From NCBI GenBank assembly GCA_019456225.1, contig VRUI01000013.1, positions 1-64,000 on the forward strand: a DNA stretch of 64,000 nt, written 5' to 3'. The position numbers and the translations under genes are program-made. The notes under the pieces were generated by a model that worked only from the letters and a program-made list of their open reading frames with translations, had not been told where the DNA came from and did no database searches. Of the stretch, positions 40,899 to 50,352 are shown in pieces. The DNA is from Planctomycetota bacterium. GTDB lineage: Bacteria; Planctomycetota; Phycisphaerae; Sedimentisphaerales; Anaerohalosphaeraceae. Each line of letters begins with the position of its first letter. Position 1 is the first letter of the stretch.

Positions 40899-43800
40899 AT
40901 GAATAAGAATCAGATTTGGAAACTGGTATTTATAGTTGCACTCGTTTTAATCGCGATATATCAAGTTACTCCGCTTGACAAAAAACTCAAACCCGGCCTT
41001 GACCTTGGCGGTGGTGTCAGTCTTATCTATGACATCGACACCGAAGGGCTGACTAACGACGAAATAAAGAATCTGGCCCAGCGGATAATCCCGATCCTTC
41101 GCCGCCGTATCGATCCGACGAACGTGGCGAATATCGTGATGATCCCGCACGGTGACACCCGTATTGAGATACAGATGCCGCTTGCGAGCAAGGGCACCGT
41201 AAAAAAACGCGATCTTTACCAGAAGGCACTTGAATCCCTCGAAGACGAGAACATCAACCTCCTTAAGACAAGGAGAACTCTTTCCAAAGAAGGTATCAAT
41301 CTGGAAGAGGAAATAGCGAAATTCGCGGGTGACCCGGCCAAACGCGCTGAACTCGTTTCCGAGATCGAAAAGAAAAAGGAACAGCTTGACGACAACAAAG
41401 TCCAGGACGAACTCGAAGCCGAGATCGCGGATCTGGAAGCAGTCGTTGCCGAGTTCGACAAGCGAAGAGAAATCCTTAAGAAGTGGGCCGATGTCAACAT
41501 CAAACGCAACGCTATGCAGAAACAGCGTGACCAGCTTGACACAAAGATGGCAGAATTGACGGTTAAGCTTGAAGAGGCGAATCTGGCAGGCGTAGAGAGG
41601 ATGGCACCGGACTGGAATAAGCTCGACAGCGAGAAACTAGCTGAAGCAATCGAAGGCTATGCCAATGACGATACCGACAAAATCGCTCTCATCAACGGAT
41701 ACATGGCGATATTTAAAGAAAGAGCCCCGATAGTCAACGAACTGGCCAAACCCGTGACAGGCCTTACCGCACAGTACCGCGCGGCATCTGCGGAACTGGC
41801 ACAGCTTAACCTTGCCCAGGGGCAGGTGATGGACACGCTGGCACTTGGTGCAACAAGCGGCCGCCAGGCAAAGATCGAAAAAATAATCAAAGCCTTTCCG
41901 GGCCGTAAGGCAATGATCGTAGCTGCCGCTGACGCATACGATGCTTACAAGGAAGTCGGCGGAAGACTTGACGACCCGGAAGACCTTAAGCGAATGCTAA
42001 AGGGTGCGGGCGTTCTCGAATTCCGTATCCTGCCGCTAATGCCTGAAAATCCAACAGAATTTGGGGCACTGAAAATCGATCTCACGGAAAAAGGCCCCGG
42101 GCAGATCTCGATGAGCAAGTATGTCTGGCTTGAAGTTGAAAACCCCGACGAATTTAAGGGCAGTTACCAAAAAGGAATGGCCGTTGTAGAGACTTTCGGC
42201 GAAAAGACATACGTCCTGGCAAGCAACCAGAAAGGCGAAACAATGCTCCAGGGCAGCGGCCAAAAGAAGTGGAAGATGAAAAAGGCAACGCCTACCGTAG
42301 ACCATCAAACAGGAAAACGGGCGATCTCGTTTAGAAACGATGAAGTCGCGGCAAAACTGTTCTTCAGTCTCACGAGCGCCAATCTCGGAAGACCTCTGTG
42401 TATTGTTCTTGACGATCAGGCGATAAGTGCACCGGTACTCAATAGCGAACGCGGGATCAGCAAAGTGGGAATCATCACAGGCAATTTCAGTCAGCAGGAA
42501 GTTAACGACATGGTCAACAAACTTAACGCCGGTTCGTTCCCTGCCAGAATGTCGGATGTTCCGATCTCCGAAAAGAGTATTGGCGCAACCATCGGTGTAG
42601 AGAACCGCAAACAGGGTACAAAGGCAGGTATCTACGGTATGATCGCAGTGGCGGCCTTTATGGTCGTTTACTACCTCCTGGCCGGTATCGTCGCAGTGCT
42701 CGCACTTTGCATGAACCTGCTGTTTATCCTGGCATTGATGGTAATCCTCGACGGTACATTCACCCTGCCCGGTATCGCCGGTCTTATCCTGACGATCGGC
42801 ATGAGTGTTGACGCCAACGTACTTATCTTCGAACGTATCCGCGAGGAAATCGCACGCGGCGGTTCGCTTCGCAGCGCAGTAGCCAACGGTTACCAGCGAG
42901 CTTTCAGAACTATCTTCGACGCGAACATCACGACGTTCGGCGTGGCTCTTATTCTGTACATGGTAGCCTCCGAAGAGATCAAGGGATTCGCGATTATTCT
43001 AATGCTCGGTATCGCTTCGAGTATGTTTACCGCCTTGTTTGCCACACGGGTAATATTCGACACGCTGATGGACCTGAAGGTTCTTAAGAACAAGCTGACG
43101 ATGCAGTCGCTGATCAAAAAACCGAATATCAACTGGATGTCGGCTCGCGGAATATTCTTCTCTATCTCGGCAATCCTGATTCTCGGCGGGCTTACAATAT
43201 TTACACTTCGTGACGACTCGGAAAACAGCAAGTGGGACATCGAGTTTACAGGTGGAACCAGATTTACCGTTGACATCAAGGGCGACAAACTAATCAGCGA
43301 AGATTGGGTCAAGGAAAGGATTCGCAATAAAGGAATCGAGCTTAACAACGCATCGCTTGTAAATGCTAAGGTTAACAGGGTAGGTAAAAAAGAAGATTAT
43401 CAGTTCGAGATCACTACCACCGCGACTAACAAGACTACTGCGAACGTGACATTCGCCAAATCCGGGCAGACAGTTGAATCGGTAAAAGCGGATGTCAAAA
43501 AAGCCGCAAACGATTTCCGCGGAACACTTTACAAGCTAGAAGTCGCAGCGACATCGGATGACGGTTTGGCCTTTGAAGTTTCTACCAGCCAGGTGAACAA
43601 GGCACTTGTAAGAAAAGTACTTGCCGCAGCGTTCAAGGACAAGGCAGACGTCTCAGAGCCGGTTGTTGACGAGTTGGTAAGTAACGCCGTTCGCGAGGCA
43701 TTCGAAGGTTACCTCAAGATCAAGGAGAACCTCGGTGCCGCTATCACATCGGTTGACAAAGTCGACGAAACGACCGTCGATCTTCTGGACTATATCGGCG

Positions 43801-44666
43801 GCATCAAGATCACATGCGAGCTTGAGAAAGAGACGACATACAAAGACCTCGTCGAAAGATTCAAAGCCATACAGTTCAAAGGCGACATGCAGACACTGGC
43901 GTGGTATACGTACGACATCCTGACAACAGACTTGGCCAAACTGGGCGACGACGATACGGTCAAGAGCTTCGTATTTACAAGCGTCCACCCGGATGCGGGA
44001 TATCGCCAGTTCAGTGATGAAGAGTGGACAACGTTCGAAGAAAACGAAAAGAAAAAGATCATGGAGGCTGCTTCGCTGGAGACGACGCTTTCAAGAGTGA
44101 CTCAGATCGACCCGTCCGTCGGTAAGGAAGCTATGTACAGTGCTCTTATCGCTATTATTCTTTCGCTGATCGCCATCGTCGCTTATATCTGGATCCGGTT
44201 TGGAACGGCTAACTTTGGTTTCGCGGCTATCGCGGCGTTGGTGCATGACGTTTGCATCGTGCTTGGCCTGGTAACGGCTTGTTCATGGATATCCACCACG
44301 AGCATCGGAAAGGCTTTGCTGATCCAGGACTTCAAGATCGACCTTGCAATGATCGCGGCATTCCTTACGATCATCGGTTACTCTCTTAACGATACCATCG
44401 TTGTATTCGACCGTATCCGTGAAAACAAGGGCAAGCAGATCAAGCTTACCAAAGAGATACTGAACAATAGTGTCAACCAGACACTTTCAAGGACACTGCT
44501 GACATCGTTGACAACGTTCATGGTAGTCCTGATCATGTACATCTGGGGCGGTCCTGGACTTCGCGGTTTCACATTCGCAATGCTCATAGGTATCATCGTC
44601 GGTACCTACTCTTCGATAGCGATCGCGGCACCGATACTGCTGATCGGCAGTAAGAAGAAAGATTAA
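40899..44666 (+). CDS. secDF: Fused protein translocase SecDF with coiled-coil insertion
   Basis: 1255 residues joining SecD (to about 735) and SecF (from about 737, KPNINWMSARGIFF). SecDF uses the proton gradient to pull exported proteins from the Sec channel. SecD marks: KPGLDLGGGVSLIYDID near 32-48, RRRIDPTNVAN, VLDDQAISAPVL, and RMSDVPISEKSIGATIG before the membrane block with LILTIGMSVDANVLIFERI. SecF marks: WDIEFTGGTRF, and YSLNDTIVVFDRIRENK in the last membrane block. Between the strand IEIQMPL (about 90) and LEFRILPL (about 371) lies an extra charged segment of roughly 260 residues with coiled-coil character (SEIEKKKEQLDDNKVQDELE) that ordinary SecD lacks. SecF also carries an enlarged periplasmic part (about 800-1055). 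Start ATG 40899 with GGAAAG upstream. Confidence 0.95.
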   Translation: MNKNQIWKLVFIVALVLIAIYQVTPLDKKLKPGLDLGGGVSLIYDIDTEGLTNDEIKNLAQRIIPILRRRIDPTNVANIVMIPHGDTRIEIQMPLASKGTVKKRDLYQKALESLEDENINLLKTRRTLSKEGINLEEEIAKFAGDPAKRAELVSEIEKKKEQLDDNKVQDELEAEIADLEAVVAEFDKRREILKKWADVNIKRNAMQKQRDQLDTKMAELTVKLEEANLAGVERMAPDWNKLDSEKLAEAIEGYANDDTDKIALINGYMAIFKERAPIVNELAKPVTGLTAQYRAASAELAQLNLAQGQVMDTLALGATSGRQAKIEKIIKAFPGRKAMIVAAADAYDAYKEVGGRLDDPEDLKRMLKGAGVLEFRILPLMPENPTEFGALKIDLTEKGPGQISMSKYVWLEVENPDEFKGSYQKGMAVVETFGEKTYVLASNQKGETMLQGSGQKKWKMKKATPTVDHQTGKRAISFRNDEVAAKLFFSLTSANLGRPLCIVLDDQAISAPVLNSERGISKVGIITGNFSQQEVNDMVNKLNAGSFPARMSDVPISEKSIGATIGVENRKQGTKAGIYGMIAVAAFMVVYYLLAGIVAVLALCMNLLFILALMVILDGTFTLPGIAGLILTIGMSVDANVLIFERIREEIARGGSLRSAVANGYQRAFRTIFDANITTFGVALILYMVASEEIKGFAIILMLGIASSMFTALFATRVIFDTLMDLKVLKNKLTMQSLIKKPNINWMSARGIFFSISAILILGGLTIFTLRDDSENSKWDIEFTGGTRFTVDIKGDKLISEDWVKERIRNKGIELNNASLVNAKVNRVGKKEDYQFEITTTATNKTTANVTFAKSGQTVESVKADVKKAANDFRGTLYKLEVAATSDDGLAFEVSTSQVNKALVRKVLAAAFKDKADVSEPVVDELVSNAVREAFEGYLKIKENLGAAITSVDKVDETTVDLLDYIGGIKITCELEKETTYKDLVERFKAIQFKGDMQTLAWYTYDILTTDLAKLGDDDTVKSFVFTSVHPDAGYRQFSDEEWTTFEENEKKKIMEAASLETTLSRVTQIDPSVGKEAMYSALIAIILSLIAIVAYIWIRFGTANFGFAAIAALVHDVCIVLGLVTACSWISTTSIGKALLIQDFKIDLAMIAAFLTIIGYSLNDTIVVFDRIRENKGKQIKLTKEILNNSVNQTLSRTLLTSLTTFMVVLIMYIWGGPGLRGFTFAMLIGIIVGTYSSIAIAAPILLIGSKKKD

Positions 44667-44673
44667 GAGGCTA

Positions 44674-45045
44674 ATGTCTAAAGACCTGAAAACCGGAATG
44701 ATCATCGGGGTAGTTCTGCTGATAGCAGCTACCCTGATGATCTCATTCCTTTCTAAAGGTTCACTAAGGTCCAGGCTAAAGGACAAGTTCAACACAGGAA
44801 CAACCCCGACCTCGCCGGACGACAGCGATAAAGAGCAGAACTCGGCCGACAAAAAAAACACTGACGATGAAACTACTCAAAGCACCGAAACAATCCACAT
44901 CGTCACCGATGGCGAAACTATTAACGAAATCGCCGAGAAATACTACGACAATCGAATGATGATAAACAAGATCGTCGACGAAAATCCCCACATACCGGAT
45001 GACTATAAATTGAAAACCGGGATGAAGCTTAAGATTCCTGAGTAG
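44674..45045 (+). CDS. Membrane-anchored LysM protein
   Basis: 123 residues: a transmembrane helix (about 9-26, MIIGVVLLIAATLMISFL), a polar linker rich in T, D and K, then a LysM domain (about 73-123) reading IHIVTDGETINEIAEKYY and then MKLKIPE at the end. LysM binds N-acetylglucosamine in peptidoglycan. It begins 7 bases after the secDF stop, so it is in the same operon. It is probably a wall-attached accessory of the translocon or a general envelope protein. The start ATG overlaps no upstream gene, and GAGG precedes it. Confidence 0.85.
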   Translation: MSKDLKTGMIIGVVLLIAATLMISFLSKGSLRSRLKDKFNTGTTPTSPDDSDKEQNSADKKNTDDETTQSTETIHIVTDGETINEIAEKYYDNRMMINKIVDENPHIPDDYKLKTGMKLKIPE

Positions 45046-45082
45046 GCAGAACGGCATGCCCGCAGCCCATCCTACCAGTCTT

Positions 45083-45102
45083 ATGTCGGTAAGATGCCGA
45101 CA
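45083..45102. repeat. GTCGG-TAAGAT-CCGAC palindrome
   Basis: ATGTCGGTAAGATGCCGACA between the LysM gene and pgl, which end against each other. It is a relative of the GGC-AGGAT-GCC palindromes at 30161, with a mismatch inside. It could serve as a shared terminator. Confidence 0.55.
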
Positions 45103-45867
45103 TTACGGACTGTCCAACAGCTTTCCTGCGTCGTTGTCAATTATCCACTTTACCTTGTCAAGTATGGGCCAAAGACTGTGGACCGGATACCTGACTTCAT
45201 CCGGTTCTGCCTGGAAGACCTCCTTTAGGATCGCGGCTTTCCCTTCGCCGGATACGAGAACAAATAGCTGTTTTGCAGCGCAAATAACCGGATGGGTAAG
45301 TGTGATCCTGTTAAAATCTCCGCTCATGAGGTAAACGGCGGTGACAATATCCTGCGTGTCGAAATGTGCATAAGAATTAGGGAAGAGCGATCCGATATGT
45401 CCGTCGTCCCCCATCCCAAGTATCATCAGGTCAAAACTGGGAAACTCGCCCGGGCCAAGTCCAAAGACCTTACGGATAGTCTCTTCATACTCGGCGACGG
45501 CAACGGAATAGTCCTTAATCTCACCGAATACCCGATGTACATTCTCATGCGGGATACCGACCTTATCAAGAAAAGTATTGGCCGCCATCGCATAATTGCT
45601 CGCGTCGGCATCAGGCTCTACGCAACGCTCATCGACCCAGAAGACCTGCACCTTTTCCCATTTAATATTTCTGCCGGTCTCTGTTTCGCCAAGGAGTTCG
45701 AAAAACCTCATCGGCGTGTGACCGCCGGATATGGCGACGTAAAAACTACCCTTGTCGGCGATGGCCCTTTCCGATGCCTCAGCAAAACCCTCCAATGCCG
45801 CAAGAGCAATATCTTCGGCAGCGTTAACCCTGACAATATTCGGCTTATTATAATTGGTTACTACCAT
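45103..45867 (-). CDS. pgl: 6-phosphogluconolactonase
   Basis: Hydrolyses 6-phosphogluconolactone in the oxidative pentose phosphate pathway. The family pattern is clear: GSFYVAISGGHTPMRFFELL (residues about 40-60), VFWVDERCVEPDADASNYAM, LMILGMGDDGHIGSLFP, and the end LWPILDKVKWIIDNDAGKLL. 254 residues is the usual length for the DevB/SOL type. It leads no evident operon but is followed on the same strand by sequence leading away to the window's LysM gene. Upstream on the same strand are ruvX, manC and pgi; pgi and pgl both act on glucose-6-phosphate derivatives. Its AGGAGG-like site (AAGGAGG) lies right ahead of ATG 45867. Confidence 0.94.
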   Translation of the reverse strand: MVVTNYNKPNIVRVNAAEDIALAALEGFAEASERAIADKGSFYVAISGGHTPMRFFELLGETETGRNIKWEKVQVFWVDERCVEPDADASNYAMAANTFLDKVGIPHENVHRVFGEIKDYSVAVAEYEETIRKVFGLGPGEFPSFDLMILGMGDDGHIGSLFPNSYAHFDTQDIVTAVYLMSGDFNRITLTHPVICAAKQLFVLVSGEGKAAILKEVFQAEPDEVRYPVHSLWPILDKVKWIIDNDAGKLLDSP

Positions 45868-46059
45868 AATCTAACCTCCTTAAAAGTTGTCGATTACAAT
45901 ATCACACATACTCAGCGAACGCTGCAATCCCCTGTTGCTTCCTTGATTATACGCCGAAAAACGAAACTGCGAAGAAAAAAATGCTATTACCACCAAAAAG
46001 AATGGGCTAAAAAACAACCATAATTCCTTGAATCGCAGCAAATCAAATGCTATATCAGC

Positions 46060-46473
46060 TTATAAATCCCCATGTTTATTGTCTAAAAAGGCCTCGAGTA
46101 TGGAAGCTGCCGCCACCGCATCGAGATGTTTTTTCTTCTTTTTTCGCGTAATATTCAGCCCTGCGAGCTTCTTTTCGGCGTCAAAACTGCTGAGCCTTTC
46201 GTCATAATAAATCACAGGTACCTGTGTTGCCTCCTGGAGCCGGTCTCCGAAGCAGCGAACACTTTTGGCCCTGGGCCCTTCCGTCGAATCCATATTCAGC
46301 GGCAAACCAACGACAACGGTCTCGATATTCTCCTGGCGGACAATTTTAACGATCTGCCCGACAAGTTCGGCCTGACCGGTGAGCACCTTCAGCGGTGAAG
46401 CCATTGTCTCGCCCTTGTCGCAAATAGCAAGGCCTGTGCGCTTTTCACCATGATCGACTGCAAGATATCGCAT
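46060..46473 (-). CDS. ruvX: Holliday-junction-resolvase-like / pre-16S rRNA nuclease
   Basis: YqgF/RuvX family, RNase H fold. It is essential in E. coli, where it matures the 5' end of 16S rRNA; it was first predicted as a resolvase. Residues: MRYLAVDHGEKRTGLA with the first Asp, VVVGLPLNMDSTEGPRA, VIYYDERLSSFDAEKKL, and KHLDAVAAASILEAFLD with the last Asp. 137 residues is typical. It follows manC by 11 bases, so both are likely in one transcript. A lysine run (RKKKKKHLDA) precedes the last catalytic helix. Confidence 0.92.
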   Translation of the reverse strand: MRYLAVDHGEKRTGLAICDKGETMASPLKVLTGQAELVGQIVKIVRQENIETVVVGLPLNMDSTEGPRAKSVRCFGDRLQEATQVPVIYYDERLSSFDAEKKLAGLNITRKKKKKHLDAVAAASILEAFLDNKHGDL

Positions 46474-46484
46474 AACGACTCCCT

Positions 46485-47573
46485 CTACAGGTATTTCTGA
46501 CCGTCATGCAATCTGATCATTTCGATAAGTTCTTTAAGCCTGTCGGTCTGGTCGATCGGGCAAACCAGCGTAGCATCGGGGGTATGGGCGACAACGGTGT
46601 TTTCCAGCCCAATGACGGCGATAAGATGGTTCTTGTCTTCGGTAATAATGATATTATTTTTACTGTCAACGACCTCGCTGGTTCCGGCGACGACGATATT
46701 GTTATTAGCATCGGAGGTGATGATGTCGGCAAGAGCGGCAAAGGAACCCATGTCCAGCCACTTGCAGTCAAGCTTGATAGCGAAAACATTTTCGGCCTTT
46801 TCCATCACAGCAAAATCGATGCTGATCTTGGGAAGCTTCAAAAAATAATCGTTGAGCGTCTCGTCCTGCCTTGGTCCGTCCCAGTCGGATTGAATTCGCT
46901 TTAGAGGTTCGGTAGATGCCGGAAGATGGGCGGCAAGATTCTTCAGGATAGTAGACGCCTTCCAGACGAACATGCCGGAATTCCAGGCATAGTTGCCTTC
47001 TGTGAGGTATTTTGCGGCAGTTACGGCGTCGGGCTTTTCGATGAATGAGTCGACCTTGAAAATTTCATTTTCGCATTTTTCACAGCCGGTCGCCCCGCCA
47101 AGCTTGATATATCCGAGCTGGGTGCTTGCAAAGGTCGGCTTGATGCCGAAAGTCAGCATGGAATCCGGATTGGTATTAACAAAACTCAACGCATCGGTCA
47201 TGGCCTGCTGGAAGACTTTGTCCGGCTCAATGAGCTGATCGGCGGTGACGACTGCCATCGTGGCGTTCGGGTCATATTTGCTCAAAACCGTCGCGGCAAG
47301 ACCGATGGCACCGGCTGTATCGCGAACTGCAGGCTCGGCGATGACATTTCCATAAGGGACCTCGGGGAGGTTTTCACGGACGATGTCGGCATAGCCTGCG
47401 TTGGTAAGGACGATAATGTTTCGGTCGTCAAAAATTGGTACAAGACGATCAAAACACCTTCGCAGCAGGGTTTTACCGTCGATGAGCTTTAGAACCTGTT
47501 TGGGACGTTTTTCCCGGCTAAGCGGCCAGAGCCGTTTGCCGGTCCCGCCTGCCATGATCACTGCATAATCCAT
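46485..47573 (-). CDS. manC: Mannose-1-phosphate guanylyltransferase
   Basis: Makes GDP-mannose from GTP and mannose-1-phosphate for glycan synthesis. The nucleotide signature MAGGTGKRLWPLSREKRPKQ is at residues 8-27. VVTADQLI, FGIKPTFASTQLGYIKLG, FIEKPDAVTAAKYL and YAWNSGMFVWKA follow in order. KLDCKWLDMGSFAALAD ends the catalytic domain. There is no C-terminal mannose-6-phosphate isomerase domain (362 residues), as in the shorter class. It lies between pgi and ruvX on the same strand. Fructose-6-phosphate from pgi feeds mannose synthesis, which fits the neighbourhood. Confidence 0.94.
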   Translation of the reverse strand: MDYAVIMAGGTGKRLWPLSREKRPKQVLKLIDGKTLLRRCFDRLVPIFDDRNIIVLTNAGYADIVRENLPEVPYGNVIAEPAVRDTAGAIGLAATVLSKYDPNATMAVVTADQLIEPDKVFQQAMTDALSFVNTNPDSMLTFGIKPTFASTQLGYIKLGGATGCEKCENEIFKVDSFIEKPDAVTAAKYLTEGNYAWNSGMFVWKASTILKNLAAHLPASTEPLKRIQSDWDGPRQDETLNDYFLKLPKISIDFAVMEKAENVFAIKLDCKWLDMGSFAALADIITSDANNNIVVAGTSEVVDSKNNIIITEDKNHLIAVIGLENTVVAHTPDATLVCPIDQTDRLKELIEMIRLHDGQKYL

Positions 47574-47610
47574 TGTCGCACCTTATCAGAACAAATATCA
47601 CTAATCGCTA

Positions 47611-49014
47611 CTAAACGATGTATTTATCGTCCAGTTTTGCAACTGGCGTGATTTTTTCTGCCATTTCTTCGAATCCGGGCCTGTCCATCAGTGCAAAAGT
47701 CGCTTCCTTGCCGAGTTCTACGGCCGGCTGGTCATACACGTTGATGTCAAAAAGCAGACCGGTAATCGAAGTTGTGACCTCGAAAAGATATATGAACTGG
47801 CCGATAGTCTGTGCGTTCACCTTGTCGAACAATACCGTCATGCACGGTCGTTGGTCCTTTAGCAAGGCGTATTCCGTGGCGACCTTTTCAGCGTTTAGCA
47901 GTTTGGACATTTTTGAGCCTGCGAGATAACCGAGTTCCGGGGCACATGCAGGCTCCGGACCGATGACGACGTCACGGGCGAATTCCTTGACCTGCAGGAA
48001 GGTGAAGAGCTTGTCATTTGGCCCTTCGCGGTATAGTTGAACCTGGCTGTGCTGGTCGGTGGTTCCAAGTGCCTTGACCGGAGTAGGTCCGACGAATACA
48101 TCGTTTCCGGAAAGATCCTTTGTCTTGCCCAGACTCTCGGCCCAGAGCTGGCGGTACCAGTCCGACAGGTCCTTCAGGGCATAACAGTACGGCATCATCA
48201 CCGAGATCGGTTTGCCTGCGTTGTAGAAATTCCAGTTGACTGCGGCGTTTATGGCGGCCGGGTTATTGTAGAAATCGGTGGTAGTGACGCGTTTGTCCAT
48301 CTGGCGTCCGCCTTCGAGCAGGCCGTCGATATCGATGCCGCAAACGGCGGCGCTTAAAAGACCAACCGGACTAAGAACACTCCACCTGCCGCCGACGCCG
48401 TCCGGGACGACCAGGGTGCGGTAACCGGATTCGTCTGCTATTTTGCGGAGGGTTCCCTCTTTGGCGTCAGTGGTTGCTATGATACGCTGGCTTGCTTTGT
48501 CGCCGAGTTTGTCTTCGAGGAGTTTTTTGATTACCAGGTAAACGCTTGCGGTTTCGGCGGTTCTGCCGGATTTGCTGATTACGTTGAAGATTGTCTTGTC
48601 GAGCTTGTCGCCGACCCAGTCGACGAAGCTTGCGATCTGGACGGGATCGACGTTGTCGAAGACGAACAGCCTCGGACAGCCGTTACGCTGGTTTTCGTCC
48701 ATATTGTACATATATGGGTTTAGAGCGGTCTGGACGGCGATATTGCCCAGTGCCGATCCGCCGATACCGAGAACGACAAAGTTTTCGCAATCACCCTTGA
48801 GCGAATCGGCGACCGCCTTGACCTGTGCGGGGTAGTCCTCGTTATACGGAAGCTCGCGGTACATCGTCTGGCCGGCTTTACGCTGGTCGTTAAGCTGCTC
48901 GATAAGCGGTTTGGTCTGCTCGGCAAGCTCATCGAACTGCTTGGGCGAAATCCCGTGCTCTGCGCCAACGACGTCTGCTGTTACGTTTTTATAGTAAAGA
49001 CTGATATTTGACAT
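47611..49014 (-). CDS. pgi: Glucose-6-phosphate isomerase
   Basis: Interconverts glucose-6-phosphate and fructose-6-phosphate. The motifs are VVLGIGGSALGNIAVQTAL, FNVISKSGRTAETASVYLV (phosphate-binding serines), VVPDGVGGRWSVLSPVGLL, and TTDQHSQVQLYREGPND with the catalytic His, plus the late NVYDQPAVELGK. 467 residues puts it in the shorter bacterial/archaeal group. It is the first of the pgi-manC-ruvX group; manC starts 37 bases after. ATG 49014 follows AAGGGGTATTGTCAC, a good ribosome site. Confidence 0.95.
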   Translation of the reverse strand: MSNISLYYKNVTADVVGAEHGISPKQFDELAEQTKPLIEQLNDQRKAGQTMYRELPYNEDYPAQVKAVADSLKGDCENFVVLGIGGSALGNIAVQTALNPYMYNMDENQRNGCPRLFVFDNVDPVQIASFVDWVGDKLDKTIFNVISKSGRTAETASVYLVIKKLLEDKLGDKASQRIIATTDAKEGTLRKIADESGYRTLVVPDGVGGRWSVLSPVGLLSAAVCGIDIDGLLEGGRQMDKRVTTTDFYNNPAAINAAVNWNFYNAGKPISVMMPYCYALKDLSDWYRQLWAESLGKTKDLSGNDVFVGPTPVKALGTTDQHSQVQLYREGPNDKLFTFLQVKEFARDVVIGPEPACAPELGYLAGSKMSKLLNAEKVATEYALLKDQRPCMTVLFDKVNAQTIGQFIYLFEVTTSITGLLFDINVYDQPAVELGKEATFALMDRPGFEEMAEKITPVAKLDDKYIV

Positions 49015-49193
49015 GTGACAATACCCCTTGGCCCGGTCCTGCCGGGTGCTGAATAAATGTTAATAATTTTTGAAACCACCAATGATTTATGGCTTGAAAG
49101 CAAGTGTATTAAAAAATGATTCAGAATCAAGCTCTTTTTGTTTGATAGTATGTCAAGCTTAAGCTGATTCAGATTTTTTTTGTTAAAAAATCT

Positions 49194-50255
49194 TTACTCA
49201 TCATCACTCCCGCCGGAATCAGAGGCTTTTTTCTGCTCTATTTGATTTTCTAATTTTTTGAGTTCTTCGATTTCTTTCAAGTCTGCCTGCTGTGCTTCAA
49301 ACGCTTTTCTTTTTTTGTCAAAGCGTTCATAAAACTCTCTCACCTGTTTTTCCATTTGAGAATGGCTGATTTTGCCGATACCTTTAAGGATTTTCTTATC
49401 ACTGAAATCAATGATTCGATCAACATTTTCCCGCCAGAAATCCAGCGTTATATCAATTCTGTCTTTGGCTCTTAATTCGGCGGTCTCCAGAAATATAACA
49501 ACAAGACGGTTGAGTGTATCGATCTCGTCTTCGGCAAGATAGTTCTTGGCGATTAAAATATCCTGTTTGCGGACGATGGTTCCTTTCCACGATCTCAAAG
49601 CCATATTGGGCTTATCCGAATCGGCTCTTGAAACGATCAGTTCTGCGGCAGTCTGATCCGTTGCGGCAAAAATCAGCTTGTTCTGCGTTTCAGCAAAAAA
49701 CATCTGTGTGGTTTTATCGGTTTTGTCGTAATCGCTGCTAAGTGAGAACAAATCACGCAGCTTTTGGTAAAAGCGTTTTTCCGATGCGCGGATGTCACGA
49801 ATACGCTCTAGCAGTTCATCGAAATAATCTGGCCTTCCATCCGGATTTTTCAGACGCTGGTCATCCATTACAAAGCCCTTGACCATATACTCTTTCAGAT
49901 TCCGGTTGGCCCAAATCCTGAACTGCGTACCCCGTTTGCTCCTGACCCTGAAACCAATGGCCAAAATCATATCCAGAGAATAGAAAGTAACCTGGTAATC
50001 CTTGCCGTCTGAGGCAGTTGTTAAGTATTCCTTAACAACTGAATTTCCATTTAACTCCTTTTCCTGCAAGACGTTAGAGATGTGCATACTCACGTTTGGC
50101 ACAGAGGTGGCAAAAAGTTCGGCAATCTGTTTCTGGTTCATCCAGACCGTGCCATCCTGAGCGTAAAGCGAAACTGACGCCTTGCCGTCAGGGCTGTTGT
50201 AAATGATGATATTTTGATGGTCAGTTGAAGATGTCGTGAGGTCTTTTTTTTCCAT
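49194..50255 (-). CDS. RhuM-family protein
   Basis: 353 residues of the RhuM ('virulence protein') family: VWMNQKQIAELFATSVPNVS then FYSLDMILAIGFRVRSKRG and FRIWANRNLKEYMVKGFVMD are diagnostic. It is followed by SEKRFYQKLRDLFSLSSDYD and a Fic-like-associated helical region (LFAETQNKL... LIVSRADSDKPNMAL), then a coiled-coil tail. The family is scattered by horizontal transfer, is frequent in defence islands and prophages, and has no established biochemical role. It is a single gene here, between pgi and nifJ, so it looks like an acquired stand-alone gene. Confidence 0.85.
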   Translation of the reverse strand: MEKKDLTTSSTDHQNIIIYNSPDGKASVSLYAQDGTVWMNQKQIAELFATSVPNVSMHISNVLQEKELNGNSVVKEYLTTASDGKDYQVTFYSLDMILAIGFRVRSKRGTQFRIWANRNLKEYMVKGFVMDDQRLKNPDGRPDYFDELLERIRDIRASEKRFYQKLRDLFSLSSDYDKTDKTTQMFFAETQNKLIFAATDQTAAELIVSRADSDKPNMALRSWKGTIVRKQDILIAKNYLAEDEIDTLNRLVVIFLETAELRAKDRIDITLDFWRENVDRIIDFSDKKILKGIGKISHSQMEKQVREFYERFDKKRKAFEAQQADLKEIEELKKLENQIEQKKASDSGGSDDE

Positions 50256-50304
50256 GATTCATCTCTTAAATAACTTAAGGGAACCCTTAACGTCTGCCGG
50301 ACTT

Positions 50305-50338
50305 AAAAAAGCCCCGGTTTTTGGCCGGGGCTTTTTTG
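50305..50338. terminator. Bidirectional terminator after nifJ
   Basis: AAAAAAGCCCCGG-TTTTTGG-CCGGGGCTTTTTT: a 7-bp GC stem with A/T runs on both sides. On the minus strand it stands 15 bases behind the nifJ stop and ahead of rhuM. Confidence 0.9.
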
Positions 50339-50352
50339 TTATTAGACTTTGC

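Noticed and set aside
45292-46023. 243-codon frame on the plus strand
   Set aside because: Antisense to pgl and its leader; pgl has all family motifs.
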